Positions 37,791 through 47,035 of a stretch of 64,000 bases of DNA are shown piece after piece (position 1 is the stretch's first letter; the number at the start of each line of letters is the position of its first letter). Source of the DNA: an uncultured Bacteroidota bacterium. Its GTDB lineage: Bacteria; Bacteroidota; Bacteroidia; Flavobacteriales; Flavobacteriaceae. Location of the stretch: positions 18,765-82,764 of the forward strand of contig CACCAP010000007.1 of NCBI GenBank assembly GCA_902544085.1. The letters are read 5' to 3'. The position numbers were made by a program, and so were the translations under genes. The notes under the pieces are model-generated. The model did no database searches. It saw nothing but the letters and a program-made list of their open reading frames with translations, and had not been told where the DNA came from.

Positions 37791-37801
37791 ATCCCCTTTT
37801 T
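37776..37801. terminator. Bidirectional terminator between the helicase and ompA-like genes
   Basis: A 10-bp perfect inverted repeat AAAAAGGGGA/TCCCCTTTTT with loop CATAAA. It has a GC-rich core and T-tracts on both strands, so it can end both converging transcripts. It contains the helicase stop codon. This is the clearest protein-gene terminator in the window. Confidence 0.85.
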
Positions 37802-37822
37802 ATGAAATATGTAAGCGACCTG

Positions 37823-38677
37823 TTAATTTGAGGCTGCTTTCATTCCTTGCTCAATCAAATCATAAAACTGATCTAACTTTGGAAGTACAACAATTCTTGT
37901 TCTTCTGTTTTTCGCACGACCTTCACTAGTATTGTTATCTGCAATTGGTACATAAAAACTTCTTCCGGCAGCTGTCATTCTCTCTGGTGGAACACCAAAG
38001 TCATTTTGTAATATCCTAACGATTGAGGTTGCTCTTTTTACACTTAAATCCCAATTATCTAATAAAACCTCGTTTTGAATTGGCACATCATCAGTATGAC
38101 CTTCAACCATAAATTCGATTTCTGGCTTGTCAAGAACAACTTGAGCAACTTTTTCTAACACTCCTCTAGCTCTGTCTGAAACATAGGTGCTACCACTATT
38201 AAAGAGAAGTTTATCAGAAATCGAAATAAATACAACACCTTTTTCAACATTAACCTCAATATCACTGTCATTTATATCAATAAAGGCTCCTTTCAGGCTT
38301 GTTACTAATGCTAGTGTCACAGAGTCTCTTCTTGTAACTGCATCTTGCATGGTTCTTATTACTAAATCTTTTTCCTTTAAACTTTCAAGGGATTTTTCTA
38401 AGTTTTCAGCTCCCTTTTGGGATAGGGTTGTTAAATTACCCATGTTATTTATCAAATCCTGATTATTTGCTTTCAAAAAAGCAACCTGTTCCTGTAGTGC
38501 TTTTTCATTTGCCTCTGCTGTAGCTTTTTCATCTAAGCAGGTATTCAATTTAACAGTTGCAGCGTTTAATAAATTTAGGTTATTTTGGTTTTTGGATTCT
38601 AACTCAGCGTATTTCTTTTGAGAAACACAAGAGGATAATAGAATAAAAATTATTAGGGAAAAATATTTATAATACAT
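37823..38677 (-). CDS. OmpA-family outer-membrane lipoprotein
   Basis: Peptidoglycan-binding lipoprotein, 284 residues. Signal peptide ends in LLSSC (Cys at about residue 17). A helical, coiled-coil-like region (about 20-110) with Asn/Glu/Lys repeats leads to the OmpA C-terminal domain with FMVEGHTDDVPI, NWDLSVKRATSIVRIL, PERMTAAGRSFYVPI and GRAKNRRTRIVVLP, the diaminopimelate-contacting Asp and Arg being present. Likely anchors the outer membrane to the cell wall. Ends in the strong terminator shared with the helicase. Confidence 0.92.
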   Translation of the reverse strand: MYYKYFSLIIFILLSSCVSQKKYAELESKNQNNLNLLNAATVKLNTCLDEKATAEANEKALQEQVAFLKANNQDLINNMGNLTTLSQKGAENLEKSLESLKEKDLVIRTMQDAVTRRDSVTLALVTSLKGAFIDINDSDIEVNVEKGVVFISISDKLLFNSGSTYVSDRARGVLEKVAQVVLDKPEIEFMVEGHTDDVPIQNEVLLDNWDLSVKRATSIVRILQNDFGVPPERMTAAGRSFYVPIADNNTSEGRAKNRRTRIVVLPKLDQFYDLIEQGMKAASN

Positions 38678-38742
38678 AACTTCTTTTTATTAATAAAATT
38701 AACAAAAATTATTCCATGATTAAACTTCTATGGTTCAAATTA

Positions 38743-39741
38743 TTAAAATGATGAAAAGCTTTTTCTTTGCATCAAATAATAATTTATTAGTAATGAAAAG
38801 CAATAATAGTAATTATCAATTTTTTCATTCTTTGTTCTCTTTTTTATAATTGAAGAAAAATTCAAGATAAAATAAGCATAAGCACGTAGAATAGAGTAGG
38901 AGAGGTTTGGCTTTAACTTTAGAAATGAAACCATGACTATAAATGAATCAAAAATTACTCTAAAAAATAGAATAATAAACAAGAATTTTGAAGGAACATT
39001 TTTAATTAACATCAATAATGAATTTCTAAAATTAAGATAATATTTGTTTGATGAATTATAGTTCAAGGTACCAGCTCCTATATGATAAACTTTTGCTTTA
39101 CCAATACTAATTATTTTATTATTGACATATTCATTTCTTAATCTCCAACAAAAATCAATTTCCTCCATATGAGCAAAGAATTCATCATCAAAACCATTAA
39201 GTTTCGTAAATATTTTTTTTCTTACTACAAAACAACATCCAGATGCCCAGAATACTTCTCTTGTGGTATTGTACTTATTACAATTTTCTAAATTATTTAC
39301 AACTCTTCCACGACAAAATGGATAGCCAAAAAAATCAATAAATCCACCTGATGCGCCCGCGTACTCGTATTTCTTTTTATCATTGTAATCTATAATACTT
39401 GGCTGGGCAACACTAACTTCATTGTTTTTTTCGAATACTTTAATGACCTCAAGAAATGATTTATGATCTAAAAAAACAGCATCATTATTTAGAAAAAATA
39501 TTAAATCCTCATCAATGTGTTTTACTGCGGCGTTATATCCCCCAGCGTATCCTAAATTCTTTTGCAATCGAATTATTTTAACATTTGGAAATTTTGTTTT
39601 AACAAATTCTATTGAACCATCATTTGAATTATTATCAATGACGTATGTTCTTGTATCAGGGGTGTTCTTAATATTTTCTTTTAAAAAAAGTTTCAGAAGA
39701 TTCAAACCGTTATAATTTAAAATTGCCAATGCCCTTGTCAT
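38743..39741 (-). CDS. Glycosyltransferase family 2 (rhamnosyltransferase-like)
   Basis: GT-A fold transferase, 332 residues. Visible: LAILNYNGLNLLK, VIDNNSNDGS, KNLGYAGGYNAA, the nucleotide-metal segment FFLNNDAVF in place of DxD, ASGCCFVVRKKIF, and HMEEIDFCWRLR with the catalytic-type Glu-Asp. A hydrophobic segment near residues 245-270 suggests membrane association at the C-terminus. Probably adds a sugar to a cell-surface polysaccharide. Coupled to the upstream nuclease-like gene by an ATGA overlap. Confidence 0.88.
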   Translation of the reverse strand: MTRALAILNYNGLNLLKLFLKENIKNTPDTRTYVIDNNSNDGSIEFVKTKFPNVKIIRLQKNLGYAGGYNAAVKHIDEDLIFFLNNDAVFLDHKSFLEVIKVFEKNNEVSVAQPSIIDYNDKKKYEYAGASGGFIDFFGYPFCRGRVVNNLENCNKYNTTREVFWASGCCFVVRKKIFTKLNGFDDEFFAHMEEIDFCWRLRNEYVNNKIISIGKAKVYHIGAGTLNYNSSNKYYLNFRNSLLMLIKNVPSKFLFIILFFRVIFDSFIVMVSFLKLKPNLSYSILRAYAYFILNFSSIIKKRTKNEKIDNYYYCFSLLINYYLMQRKSFSSF

Positions 39742-40175
39742 AATTTCGAATATATAGGTAAACTTTTTATCTGCCTGATGTCCATATTACTACAATCCAA
39801 TGCTATTGTGTGGGTACCATTGGTTACCATCAAATATTTTGAATTTAATTTTTGATTATATATTAAAATTTGATCAATCACTTTTGAATTTATTTTGATT
39901 TTCGTTGATTTGCATTCAATAAGTATAGCAATTTTTCCATGTCTATCATACACAATCACATCAAATCTTTTTTTCAGTCCAGTTTCAATTAAAAATCCTT
40001 TTTCAGTTGAGATGTGAGATATTGGAATTTCAAGTTCACTAATCAAATAATTGATGGTTATTTGTCTAACTTTTTCCTCCTCAGTTAATAGAATATATTT
40101 TTTTCTTATTATATCATAAATATATTTTTTATCTTTTTTAGTAACTATATTAAATTTAAATTTATTAGGCTCCAT
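39738..40175 (-). CDS. HsdR N-terminal-like PD-(D/E)XK protein
   Basis: Small stand-alone protein resembling the N-terminal nuclease domain of type I restriction R subunits (HSDR_N_2). Visible: EEEKVRQITINYLI near residue 31, then the nuclease-like core FDVIVYDRHGKIAILIECK with Asp and the E-x-K triad. No helicase, specificity or methylase genes are near, so it is not a restriction system. Linkage with a GT2 gene and holA is, to my knowledge, a recurrent Flavobacteria arrangement; the function is unknown. I use ATG 40175; TTG 40178 would overlap holA. The start is two bases from that of divergent holA. Confidence 0.8.
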   Translation of the reverse strand: MEPNKFKFNIVTKKDKKYIYDIIRKKYILLTEEEKVRQITINYLISELEIPISHISTEKGFLIETGLKKRFDVIVYDRHGKIAILIECKSTKIKINSKVIDQILIYNQKLNSKYLMVTNGTHTIALDCSNMDIRQIKSLPIYSKL

Positions 40176-40177
40176 CA

Positions 40178-41188
40178 ATGATTAAAAGTACAAAGGATTT
40201 TCTTCAAGTCTTAAAAAATATAGATAAGAATAATCTCAAACCATTTTATATAATCAATAGTGAACAATCTTATATTATTGAGAAATTTATAGAAAAATTT
40301 AAGTCAATTGTCCCGGATGAACTAAAGTCCTTTAATCAATTTATTTTTTATGAGCACGACTCTAAAACGGAGGATATTGTATCGATTGCTAACAATTATC
40401 CACTTGCGGGCGATTTGCAGATTATAATTATTAAGGGAGGTGATAAAATAATAAGTAAATTGGATTTGTTTAAAAAGCATATTGAAAATTCCTCAAATCA
40501 TTGTTCAATTTTGCTATGTCTGAATGGAAAAAAAATCGACAAGAGAAAGAAAATATTAAAACAAATTATTGACTTAGGGGGATTAATTGAAGTTCAAAAA
40601 ATATATGAGAACCAACTTACTGATTGGATAATGCACATAGGAAAATTAAATGATGTTCATTTTGACTATGAAATTATTGAGATTATTAAAGAACGGACAG
40701 GGAATAACCTAAGTAAAATTTCAAATGAAATAAAAAAAATCTCTATGATGAGTACAAAGGATATTTCAGCTAAAGAACTTGTTTACAAATTTTATGGGAT
40801 CAATAATGAGTATAACATATTTGAACTACAAAAAGAATTAGGCAATAAAAACTATGATAAAGCTTTTAGAATTTCGAAATATTTTTCTAAAAACAGTAAG
40901 AAATATCCGCCACAGTTAATTTTTGCATCGTTACATAATTATTTCCTAAATCTCTTTCAAATCAAATCAAATTTAAGACTAAGCTTTAGTGAAATTTCAA
41001 AATTAACTGGGATATATCAGGAATTTATTTTAAATGATTATAGAAAGGTTTCAGTAAATTATTCTTTGAAAGAAATTGTCAATATTCTTTGTATCATAAA
41101 AGATTATGACGGAAAATCAAAAGGATTAATGAAAGATAAATATTTTGACTCTGAACTTTTACAATTTATTTCTGAGATCAAGACCTGA
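40178..41188 (+). CDS. holA: DNA polymerase III delta subunit
   Basis: Clamp-loader subunit that opens the beta clamp. The 336 residues fit HolA: FYIINSEQSYIIEKFIEKF at the N-terminus, IIIKGGDKIISKLDLFKKH, RKKILKQIIDLGGLIEVQKI, ERTGNNLSKISNEIKK in domain II, and a helical C-terminal domain with FRISKYF and PQLIFASLHNYFLNLFQI. Weakly conserved family, but the pattern is consistent throughout. Divergent from the nuclease-like gene with two bases between start codons, so its promoter lies inside that gene; TAAATTTA at 40157-40164 is a seven-of-eight match. Confidence 0.88.
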   Translation: MIKSTKDFLQVLKNIDKNNLKPFYIINSEQSYIIEKFIEKFKSIVPDELKSFNQFIFYEHDSKTEDIVSIANNYPLAGDLQIIIIKGGDKIISKLDLFKKHIENSSNHCSILLCLNGKKIDKRKKILKQIIDLGGLIEVQKIYENQLTDWIMHIGKLNDVHFDYEIIEIIKERTGNNLSKISNEIKKISMMSTKDISAKELVYKFYGINNEYNIFELQKELGNKNYDKAFRISKYFSKNSKKYPPQLIFASLHNYFLNLFQIKSNLRLSFSEISKLTGIYQEFILNDYRKVSVNYSLKEIVNILCIIKDYDGKSKGLMKDKYFDSELLQFISEIKT

Positions 41189-43580
41189 AATTTAGTGGAT
41201 ATTTATTTGGATCATATTCATTCATAACACTATAAATCCCTTCAAAAATATCATCTAATGAGGGTTTTGAAAAATAATCACCATCACTACCATATGGGGG
41301 ACGATGATCTTTTGAGGTGATTGTTTTTGGTTTTGAATCTAAGAATTCATACCCATTCTGATCTTCTATAATCTTCTTGAGAATAAATGCGCTAGCTCCT
41401 CCATTGTAATCTTCATCAACAATAATAAGTTTATTTGTTTTTTTAAGGCTTGATATAATTTGATTGTCCGTGTCAAATGGAATTAGTGTTTGCACATCAA
41501 TTAAATCAACTGAAATGCCGTGTGATTTTAACTCGATACAAGCTTTTTCAACAATCCTTAGCGTAGATCCATATGAAACTACAGTGATGTCTTCACCATA
41601 TTGTATAGACTCAATAACTCCAAGTGGAACTTTAAATTCACCCAAATTACTTGGCATCTTTTCCTTTAATCTATAGGAGTTAAGTGGCTCAATAACCAAA
41701 CTAGGTTCATTACATTCAAGTAATGTATTATACATACCAGCAGCTTGAGTCATATTTCTTGGAACCAAAATTCTAACACCTTTTATTGAGTTTAGAAGCA
41801 TCCCCATTGGTGACCCAGAGTGCCATATACCTTCCAATCTATGACCTCTTGTTCTTATAATTAGTGGTGAAATCTGTCTTCCTACTGTCCTGTAAGTCAT
41901 TGTAGCCAAATCATCAGATATTATTTGTAGTGCAAAAATGAGATAGTCGAGGTATTGTATTTCTGCTATTGGGCGAAAACCTCTCATTGCCAAACCAATA
42001 CCTTCGCCAACTATGGATGCCTCTCTAATTCCTCTATCATCTACTCTGTTCTTAGTCCATTTTTTTTGAAGCCCCTCTAGTCCTTGATTAACATCACCAA
42101 TTTTTCCTGTATCTTCTCCAAAAAAAATTAAATTCGGTTCTTTTGACATTAGGTAATCAAAATTATCTCTTAGTATCAATCTCCCATCTACCATTTTGGA
42201 ATTATCATTATATTCTGGCGGAACTGGAATAACACTTTTGTAATTATTTTTCGACTCATTGTAAAGATGTGAACTGTAGAAAGGCTGAGTATTTTTTTTA
42301 TAGTCAGAAACCCAATTGTTAATTTTTTCAAAGAAATCAGAACTATTTTCTAATCTTAATGATCTTCGTGCAGCACTCATAACATCTTTTCTACTTAAAT
42401 CTTTTAATCTCAGAAGAGAATTTGCAATTTCTGCTAAATCCTTTGATTTATATTGATGAACTAATGACTTAATAAGTTTAATAAAAGAATCTCTTTCAAC
42501 AATTACATCTTTTTGAAAATCATCCCATGCTGCTTTTTTCTCAGATTTAACAAACTCAATACAGTCTTTTTCAATCTGTTCTATTTTACTTAAATCTGAA
42601 AGATTGTTATCTAGTATCCATTCTCTCATCTTTCTATTACAGTCGTATTTCATTTCCCATTCCAGCCTAGATTTATTTTTATAACGCTCATGAGAACCAG
42701 AGGTGGAGTGTCCAATTGGTTGAGTTAAATTCTTTACATGAATAAGAATTGGAATATGATTTTCTCTGCAAAAGTTACTGCTATGCTCGTAGATTTGGAT
42801 CAGAGATTGATAATCCCATCCATCAACAGTATAAATTTCAAAACCTTTATTCAATTTGTCTCTTTTAAAACCATGTAAAGCTTTTGAAATACTTGATTTA
42901 GTTGTTTGATAAGAGTTATCTACAGAAATACCATATTCATCATCCCAAACACTAATGATCATCGGAACTTGATGAACACCAGCTGCATTAAAAACCTCAA
43001 AAAAGGGCCCCTCACTTGTACTGGCGTTTCCAATTGTTCCCCATGCAACTTCATTGCCATTATTTGAAAAATTTTTAGAACTGAAACTACCCTCACGATA
43101 TAATTTAGATGCCATTGCTAAACCTAGCAATCTTGGCATTTGCCCTGAGGTTGGTGATATGTCGGCTGAAGAATTATACTTTTGGGTTGAGTCAATAAAA
43201 TTCCCTTTTTCATCAATGTAATTTGACATAAAGTGAGAGCCCATTTGTCTTCCTCCTGACATAGGCTCTTTCTTTAAATCAGTGTTTGCGTATAAGGCAG
43301 AAAAAATTTGTTGGACAGAAATTTCATTCAAAGCCAACATAAATGTTTGATCTCTGTAGTACCCAGATCTATGATCACCTCTTCGAAATGCCTTGGCCAT
43401 TGCAATTTGAGGTAATTCTTTTCCATCACCAAATATCCCAAATTTTGCTTTTCCACTCAAAACCTCTTTTCTTCCTAGTAAACTTGTTTCACGACTTATT
43501 ACAATAGTCTTGTAGTCATTTAAAATTTCCTTTTTAAAATCATTGAAAGTAATTGATTTAGTAAGTGATTTATCTTTCAT
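41178..43580 (-). CDS. 2-oxoacid dehydrogenase E1, fused alpha and beta subunits
   Basis: Thiamine-diphosphate E1 of a branched-chain/pyruvate-type complex with both subunits on one 800-residue chain, as is common in Bacteroidota. The alpha half (to about 430) has GHRSGYYRDQTFMLA, a ThDP region WGTIGNASTSEGP with Asn185 where the GDG/GDA motif has Asp, WDDEYGIS, and TSGSHERYK. The beta half (from about 465) has FFGEDTGKIGDVNQGLEGLQ, ASIVGEGIGLAMRGFRPI, RTRGHRLEGIWHSGSPMG and IIVDEDYNGGAS. Its promoter TATTTTTG lies 13 bases upstream. E2 is not in the window; E3 is lpd at 1196. Exact 2-oxoacid uncertain. Confidence 0.9.
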   Translation of the reverse strand: MKDKSLTKSITFNDFKKEILNDYKTIVISRETSLLGRKEVLSGKAKFGIFGDGKELPQIAMAKAFRRGDHRSGYYRDQTFMLALNEISVQQIFSALYANTDLKKEPMSGGRQMGSHFMSNYIDEKGNFIDSTQKYNSSADISPTSGQMPRLLGLAMASKLYREGSFSSKNFSNNGNEVAWGTIGNASTSEGPFFEVFNAAGVHQVPMIISVWDDEYGISVDNSYQTTKSSISKALHGFKRDKLNKGFEIYTVDGWDYQSLIQIYEHSSNFCRENHIPILIHVKNLTQPIGHSTSGSHERYKNKSRLEWEMKYDCNRKMREWILDNNLSDLSKIEQIEKDCIEFVKSEKKAAWDDFQKDVIVERDSFIKLIKSLVHQYKSKDLAEIANSLLRLKDLSRKDVMSAARRSLRLENSSDFFEKINNWVSDYKKNTQPFYSSHLYNESKNNYKSVIPVPPEYNDNSKMVDGRLILRDNFDYLMSKEPNLIFFGEDTGKIGDVNQGLEGLQKKWTKNRVDDRGIREASIVGEGIGLAMRGFRPIAEIQYLDYLIFALQIISDDLATMTYRTVGRQISPLIIRTRGHRLEGIWHSGSPMGMLLNSIKGVRILVPRNMTQAAGMYNTLLECNEPSLVIEPLNSYRLKEKMPSNLGEFKVPLGVIESIQYGEDITVVSYGSTLRIVEKACIELKSHGISVDLIDVQTLIPFDTDNQIISSLKKTNKLIIVDEDYNGGASAFILKKIIEDQNGYEFLDSKPKTITSKDHRPPYGSDGDYFSKPSLDDIFEGIYSVMNEYDPNKYPLNFRS

Positions 43581-43593
43581 TAAAACAGAAAAT

Positions 43594-43601
43594 CAAAAAT
43601 A
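43594..43601 (-). promoter_or_regulatory. -7 promoter element of the fused E1 gene
   Basis: TATTTTTG on the minus strand, 13 bases before ATG 43580; predicted leader about nine bases. Confidence 0.5.
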
Positions 43602-43609
43602 GTGAATTT

Positions 43610-46357
43610 TTAAAACCATCGACGAGTAAATAATTTTGCCAAATTTTGATAATCCAAAGTTAAAACAAACCTGATATCTTTTAAATAATTAGGCTCATTA
43701 GGGTGAAATCCCCTTGAAGATTGAATGGGCAAATAAAACTCCAAATAATCTTCAATAAAATTTAAGCGAAGTCCAGTATCATAGCCGTTTTGTAGACTAA
43801 CGTTTTTATTTTTAAATAAACCAAAATCAGCATATAACTCAAGCCATTTCCAAATCGTTATACCAGTATTAAGGACAATTAAAAAATCGTTAGCATAATC
43901 AGGGTTAATTCTTGATTTAAAAGCACCATCTTGACGAACATATTGTTGTGATAAAAAGCCACTTGACTCAGATCTAGCTAAAAGAGAATTATTTAAAAGG
44001 AAATCAGAAGATTTATGAATATTAAAATTGATTTGATCATTACTTATATTATTTTTTAAAAATTTACCCCCAAAAATTCTGATACTGAATTGTTTGTAAT
44101 CTGAGAAATAATCTCTGTAATATAATGTTATTGAGTTTTTTATAAAATCCCCACTAAATTGAATATTATAATTTAAAGATTTAGTTTTTTTTGCCCCAGG
44201 GTTCGCCTTTGTCAAACTTAGGCTATAAACATTATTGATTCTCTCATTTTGGCTTATATCTGGTCTATCAATAAAATAATACCTCAAATGCAGACTCGTA
44301 AATTTATTTGACTTTATATCAGAATCTCTTTTGAGGAATAAAACAGACGGTGTAAATTTTTTGTACCTAAAATTTTCATCATAATGAAAACTGGATGCTG
44401 ATAAAAAATAATTAAAACTGATATTTTTTTTAATAAAATCTCTGTAACTAAAGCTTATTGAACCTGCTAGTTTATTTTTTTTTAAACCAAAATAGGGTGA
44501 GAGCATGTAGGTGAAAGGTTTTGAAATTGGAGACCTGTTGGTAAAAGTCAATCCTGGCAATAAACCATCATAAAAATTATAGCCAAGTTGTGGTCTGTAA
44601 TATATTTGATTTTCTGATGTTGATTCAATGTCTGTATAAAAACGTAGCTTAGTTTTTTTTCTTTTTCGAACAAAATTTATGTCGTTGTTTTTGGAATTAA
44701 TGTCTACAAGTAAATTTTCAGGATCTATAATTATTTTTTTTAGATCATTTTCATGGGACAAGTGGATTTCATCTTTGTAAAGCAAGTTAAAAATTGAGTC
44801 GTTTTTAAATACTTTTTTTATAGGGATAGGAATTTGTATTTTTTCTTTTGATTTATTTAGAATTGATATTTTATTGTTATTGATTTCAATTTTATAATCC
44901 AATGACTCTGAAAAATTTATATAATGATCAAAAAACCAATCTAAATTTTCATTTGTATTCCTTTTAAACACATCTTTTAATTGATCATTATTGTTGAATG
45001 ATAATTTGTTATTTAATAAAATCTTAAAAGTTTTATGTATTAAATCCTTATCATATAATTCTAACAACTTAAATGCATTCAATGATTTAGCGGGATTAAT
45101 TAATCTGTAGTTGATTCGGGTAAGATTATTTGATGGTTCTGATATCTTTTGATCAAGTCTTAATCTTTTTATATAGAGTTGTGAAATATTAAATATTTCA
45201 CTCAATTTCTTATTTGATATTTGATGGTTTTTGATTAGAAAGATATTTGATAAACTGCCTATTAATTCACTATCCGAATGATATTTTTGAATATACTTTT
45301 CGAGATAATAAAATTCCATGCCAGATCTAATCCAGTAGTATTTCCTATCATTAAAATTTATAGAAGTCCTTAAAAAATCTCTTAAAATTACTTTAAATAA
45401 ATTGATTTCATTTATGGTATTTTGATTAAAAACCTTAAAATAGGTGGGAATATCCGAGTATGGATATAGTGAATGTTCTTTGAAATACCTTTTCGTTAAT
45501 AAGATTTTTGAATTGGAATAATTACTAAAATTTTCAGAGAGAAATGTTTTTATTCTTTTAAAACTTTCATTTTTAATTGATAAAATTTTTTCTTCGTTAG
45601 TAACAATATTAAAATGATCATTTTTTATTATTTCAAACTCATTGTTTTTAAAAATAAAGAAAGAAAGATCCTTAAGTTTACTACAATTAAAGTTTATAAT
45701 TTTTCTATTACCTACGATATTTTGAGAATGAATATAGTTGGTGTGGAAAATATATTTTAATGGAATTGTAACATCCATGGATATATCATCGTATGTATTA
45801 AATTGATCGTCAAAATTTAGATTAGAATCTCTTTCAAAAGATCCATTTACAAATGGTGTTACTCTAAGTAAAAAGTTTTTAATGGTGTAAGCTTTATTAC
45901 TTGAATAGCCATAATCATGCATTTTTGAATGGGGGAAAACTAATCTGTAATTAATATTTACTTCAATTTTTTGATTTTTTTCTAATTCATTTTTTAAAAA
46001 TATTTTTATTAAATCAGGATTTTCAGCAGTCCTTTCCCAACTAAGGTTTGAAAAACCGGTGCTTATTTTATTAATTAGAGTAAATCCTCTCTCTTTTTTT
46101 TCTGACTTAATCAATGCTAAATTGTATTCTTCATAGAGTTTCTTGGATAAGGGGGTATCATTGGAAGAGTAAGCATTATTCCAATCATAAAGAATCAAGT
46201 GCTTTAATTTGTTTTCAGAATTATTATGAAAAATAATTTTTTGCTCTATATCCATGTAATTTAAATCAGGGTGTAGAGAGGATTTAATTTCGTAGTAATT
46301 TTGTGTAAAAACCTTGTTTAAACACATTAATAAAATTACTATTGATAAAAAACGCAA
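43610..46357 (-). CDS. M1 peptidase-like protein without zinc motif, with C-terminal beta-barrel region
   Basis: 915 residues. Signal peptide to about residue 18 (ends KVFTQ). Residues 20-260 resemble the N-terminal beta domain of M1 aminopeptidases. The place where HExxH would be reads RDFLR (326-330) and the downstream WLNEG-like site reads WIRSGMEFYYLEKY; there is no HExxH anywhere, so peptidase activity is not expected. From about residue 590 to the end the sequence alternates aromatic and polar residues and ends in ...RRWF, as outer-membrane barrels do. The start is TTG 46357, three bases after the LOG gene stop. I recall similar large proteins next to uvrA in Flavobacteria; the function is unknown. 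Confidence 0.72.
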   Translation of the reverse strand: MRFLSIVILLMCLNKVFTQNYYEIKSSLHPDLNYMDIEQKIIFHNNSENKLKHLILYDWNNAYSSNDTPLSKKLYEEYNLALIKSEKKERGFTLINKISTGFSNLSWERTAENPDLIKIFLKNELEKNQKIEVNINYRLVFPHSKMHDYGYSSNKAYTIKNFLLRVTPFVNGSFERDSNLNFDDQFNTYDDISMDVTIPLKYIFHTNYIHSQNIVGNRKIINFNCSKLKDLSFFIFKNNEFEIIKNDHFNIVTNEEKILSIKNESFKRIKTFLSENFSNYSNSKILLTKRYFKEHSLYPYSDIPTYFKVFNQNTINEINLFKVILRDFLRTSINFNDRKYYWIRSGMEFYYLEKYIQKYHSDSELIGSLSNIFLIKNHQISNKKLSEIFNISQLYIKRLRLDQKISEPSNNLTRINYRLINPAKSLNAFKLLELYDKDLIHKTFKILLNNKLSFNNNDQLKDVFKRNTNENLDWFFDHYINFSESLDYKIEINNNKISILNKSKEKIQIPIPIKKVFKNDSIFNLLYKDEIHLSHENDLKKIIIDPENLLVDINSKNNDINFVRKRKKTKLRFYTDIESTSENQIYYRPQLGYNFYDGLLPGLTFTNRSPISKPFTYMLSPYFGLKKNKLAGSISFSYRDFIKKNISFNYFLSASSFHYDENFRYKKFTPSVLFLKRDSDIKSNKFTSLHLRYYFIDRPDISQNERINNVYSLSLTKANPGAKKTKSLNYNIQFSGDFIKNSITLYYRDYFSDYKQFSIRIFGGKFLKNNISNDQINFNIHKSSDFLLNNSLLARSESSGFLSQQYVRQDGAFKSRINPDYANDFLIVLNTGITIWKWLELYADFGLFKNKNVSLQNGYDTGLRLNFIEDYLEFYLPIQSSRGFHPNEPNYLKDIRFVLTLDYQNLAKLFTRRWF

Positions 46358-46360
46358 GTG

Positions 46361-47035
46361 TTAAAAATTTGGGGAAAAACTTTTTTGATTATAAAATTTA
46401 TTCAATATATCTATAATTTCATCCTCAGAATCCACTAACTCAAACAAAAACATTTCATTGGATGAAACATTTTTAAAATCATTACAAACCTTGTTTTTTA
46501 GCCAATCGATACATCCACTCCAAAATTCACTTCCAACTAGAATAACTGGAAATTTTTGAATTTTTTTAGTTTGAATTAATGTCAATGCTTCAAATAATTC
46601 ATCTAAAGTGCCAAAACCACCTGGCATAACTATAAAAGCTTGCGCGTATCTAACGAACATAACCTTTCTAACAAAAAAGTAATCAAAATCAATAAGTTTA
46701 TCTGAGTCTATAAACTCATTATGTGTTTGCTCAAATGGTAAATCAATGTTTAACCCGACAGAAATTCCACCTGCTTCTTGAGCACCTTTGTTTGCAGCTT
46801 CCATAATCCCAGGACCACCACCCGTTATTACACCGAGACCCATACCAACAATTTTCTTTGCGATCTTTACTGTTTGTTTATAAAAAGGATCGTCTTCTTG
46901 GGTTCTGGCAGATCCAAATATTGACACGCAAGGTCCTAATTCAGATAATTTTTCATATCCCTCCACAAGTTCTCCCATAATTTTAAAAACAGACCATGAA
47001 TCATGAGATTTTTCTATCCAGTTTTGTTTATTCAT
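46361..47035 (-). CDS. LOG-family nucleotide phosphoribohydrolase (TIGR00730)
   Basis: Rossmann-like LOG/YgdH family protein, 224 residues, long labelled lysine decarboxylase but known in characterised members to split ribose-5-phosphate from nucleotides. Motifs: SIFGSARTQEDDP, GLGVITGGGPGIMEAANKGA, and the catalytic PGGFGTLDELFEALTLIQ. Between uvrA (TAATG overlap) and the peptidase-like gene in one operon. Confidence 0.9.
   Translation of the reverse strand: MNKQNWIEKSHDSWSVFKIMGELVEGYEKLSELGPCVSIFGSARTQEDDPFYKQTVKIAKKIVGMGLGVITGGGPGIMEAANKGAQEAGGISVGLNIDLPFEQTHNEFIDSDKLIDFDYFFVRKVMFVRYAQAFIVMPGGFGTLDELFEALTLIQTKKIQKFPVILVGSEFWSGCIDWLKNKVCNDFKNVSSNEMFLFELVDSEDEIIDILNKFYNQKSFSPNF

Noticed and set aside
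38700..38735. Terminator after the GT2 gene (CCATaGA...TCATGG)
   Set aside because: The stem is short, has a bulge and lacks a proper T-tract on the minus strand, so support is too weak to list.
39738..40175. Restriction-modification system
   Set aside because: Only an HsdR N-terminal-like domain is present; no helicase, specificity or methyltransferase gene is within the window.
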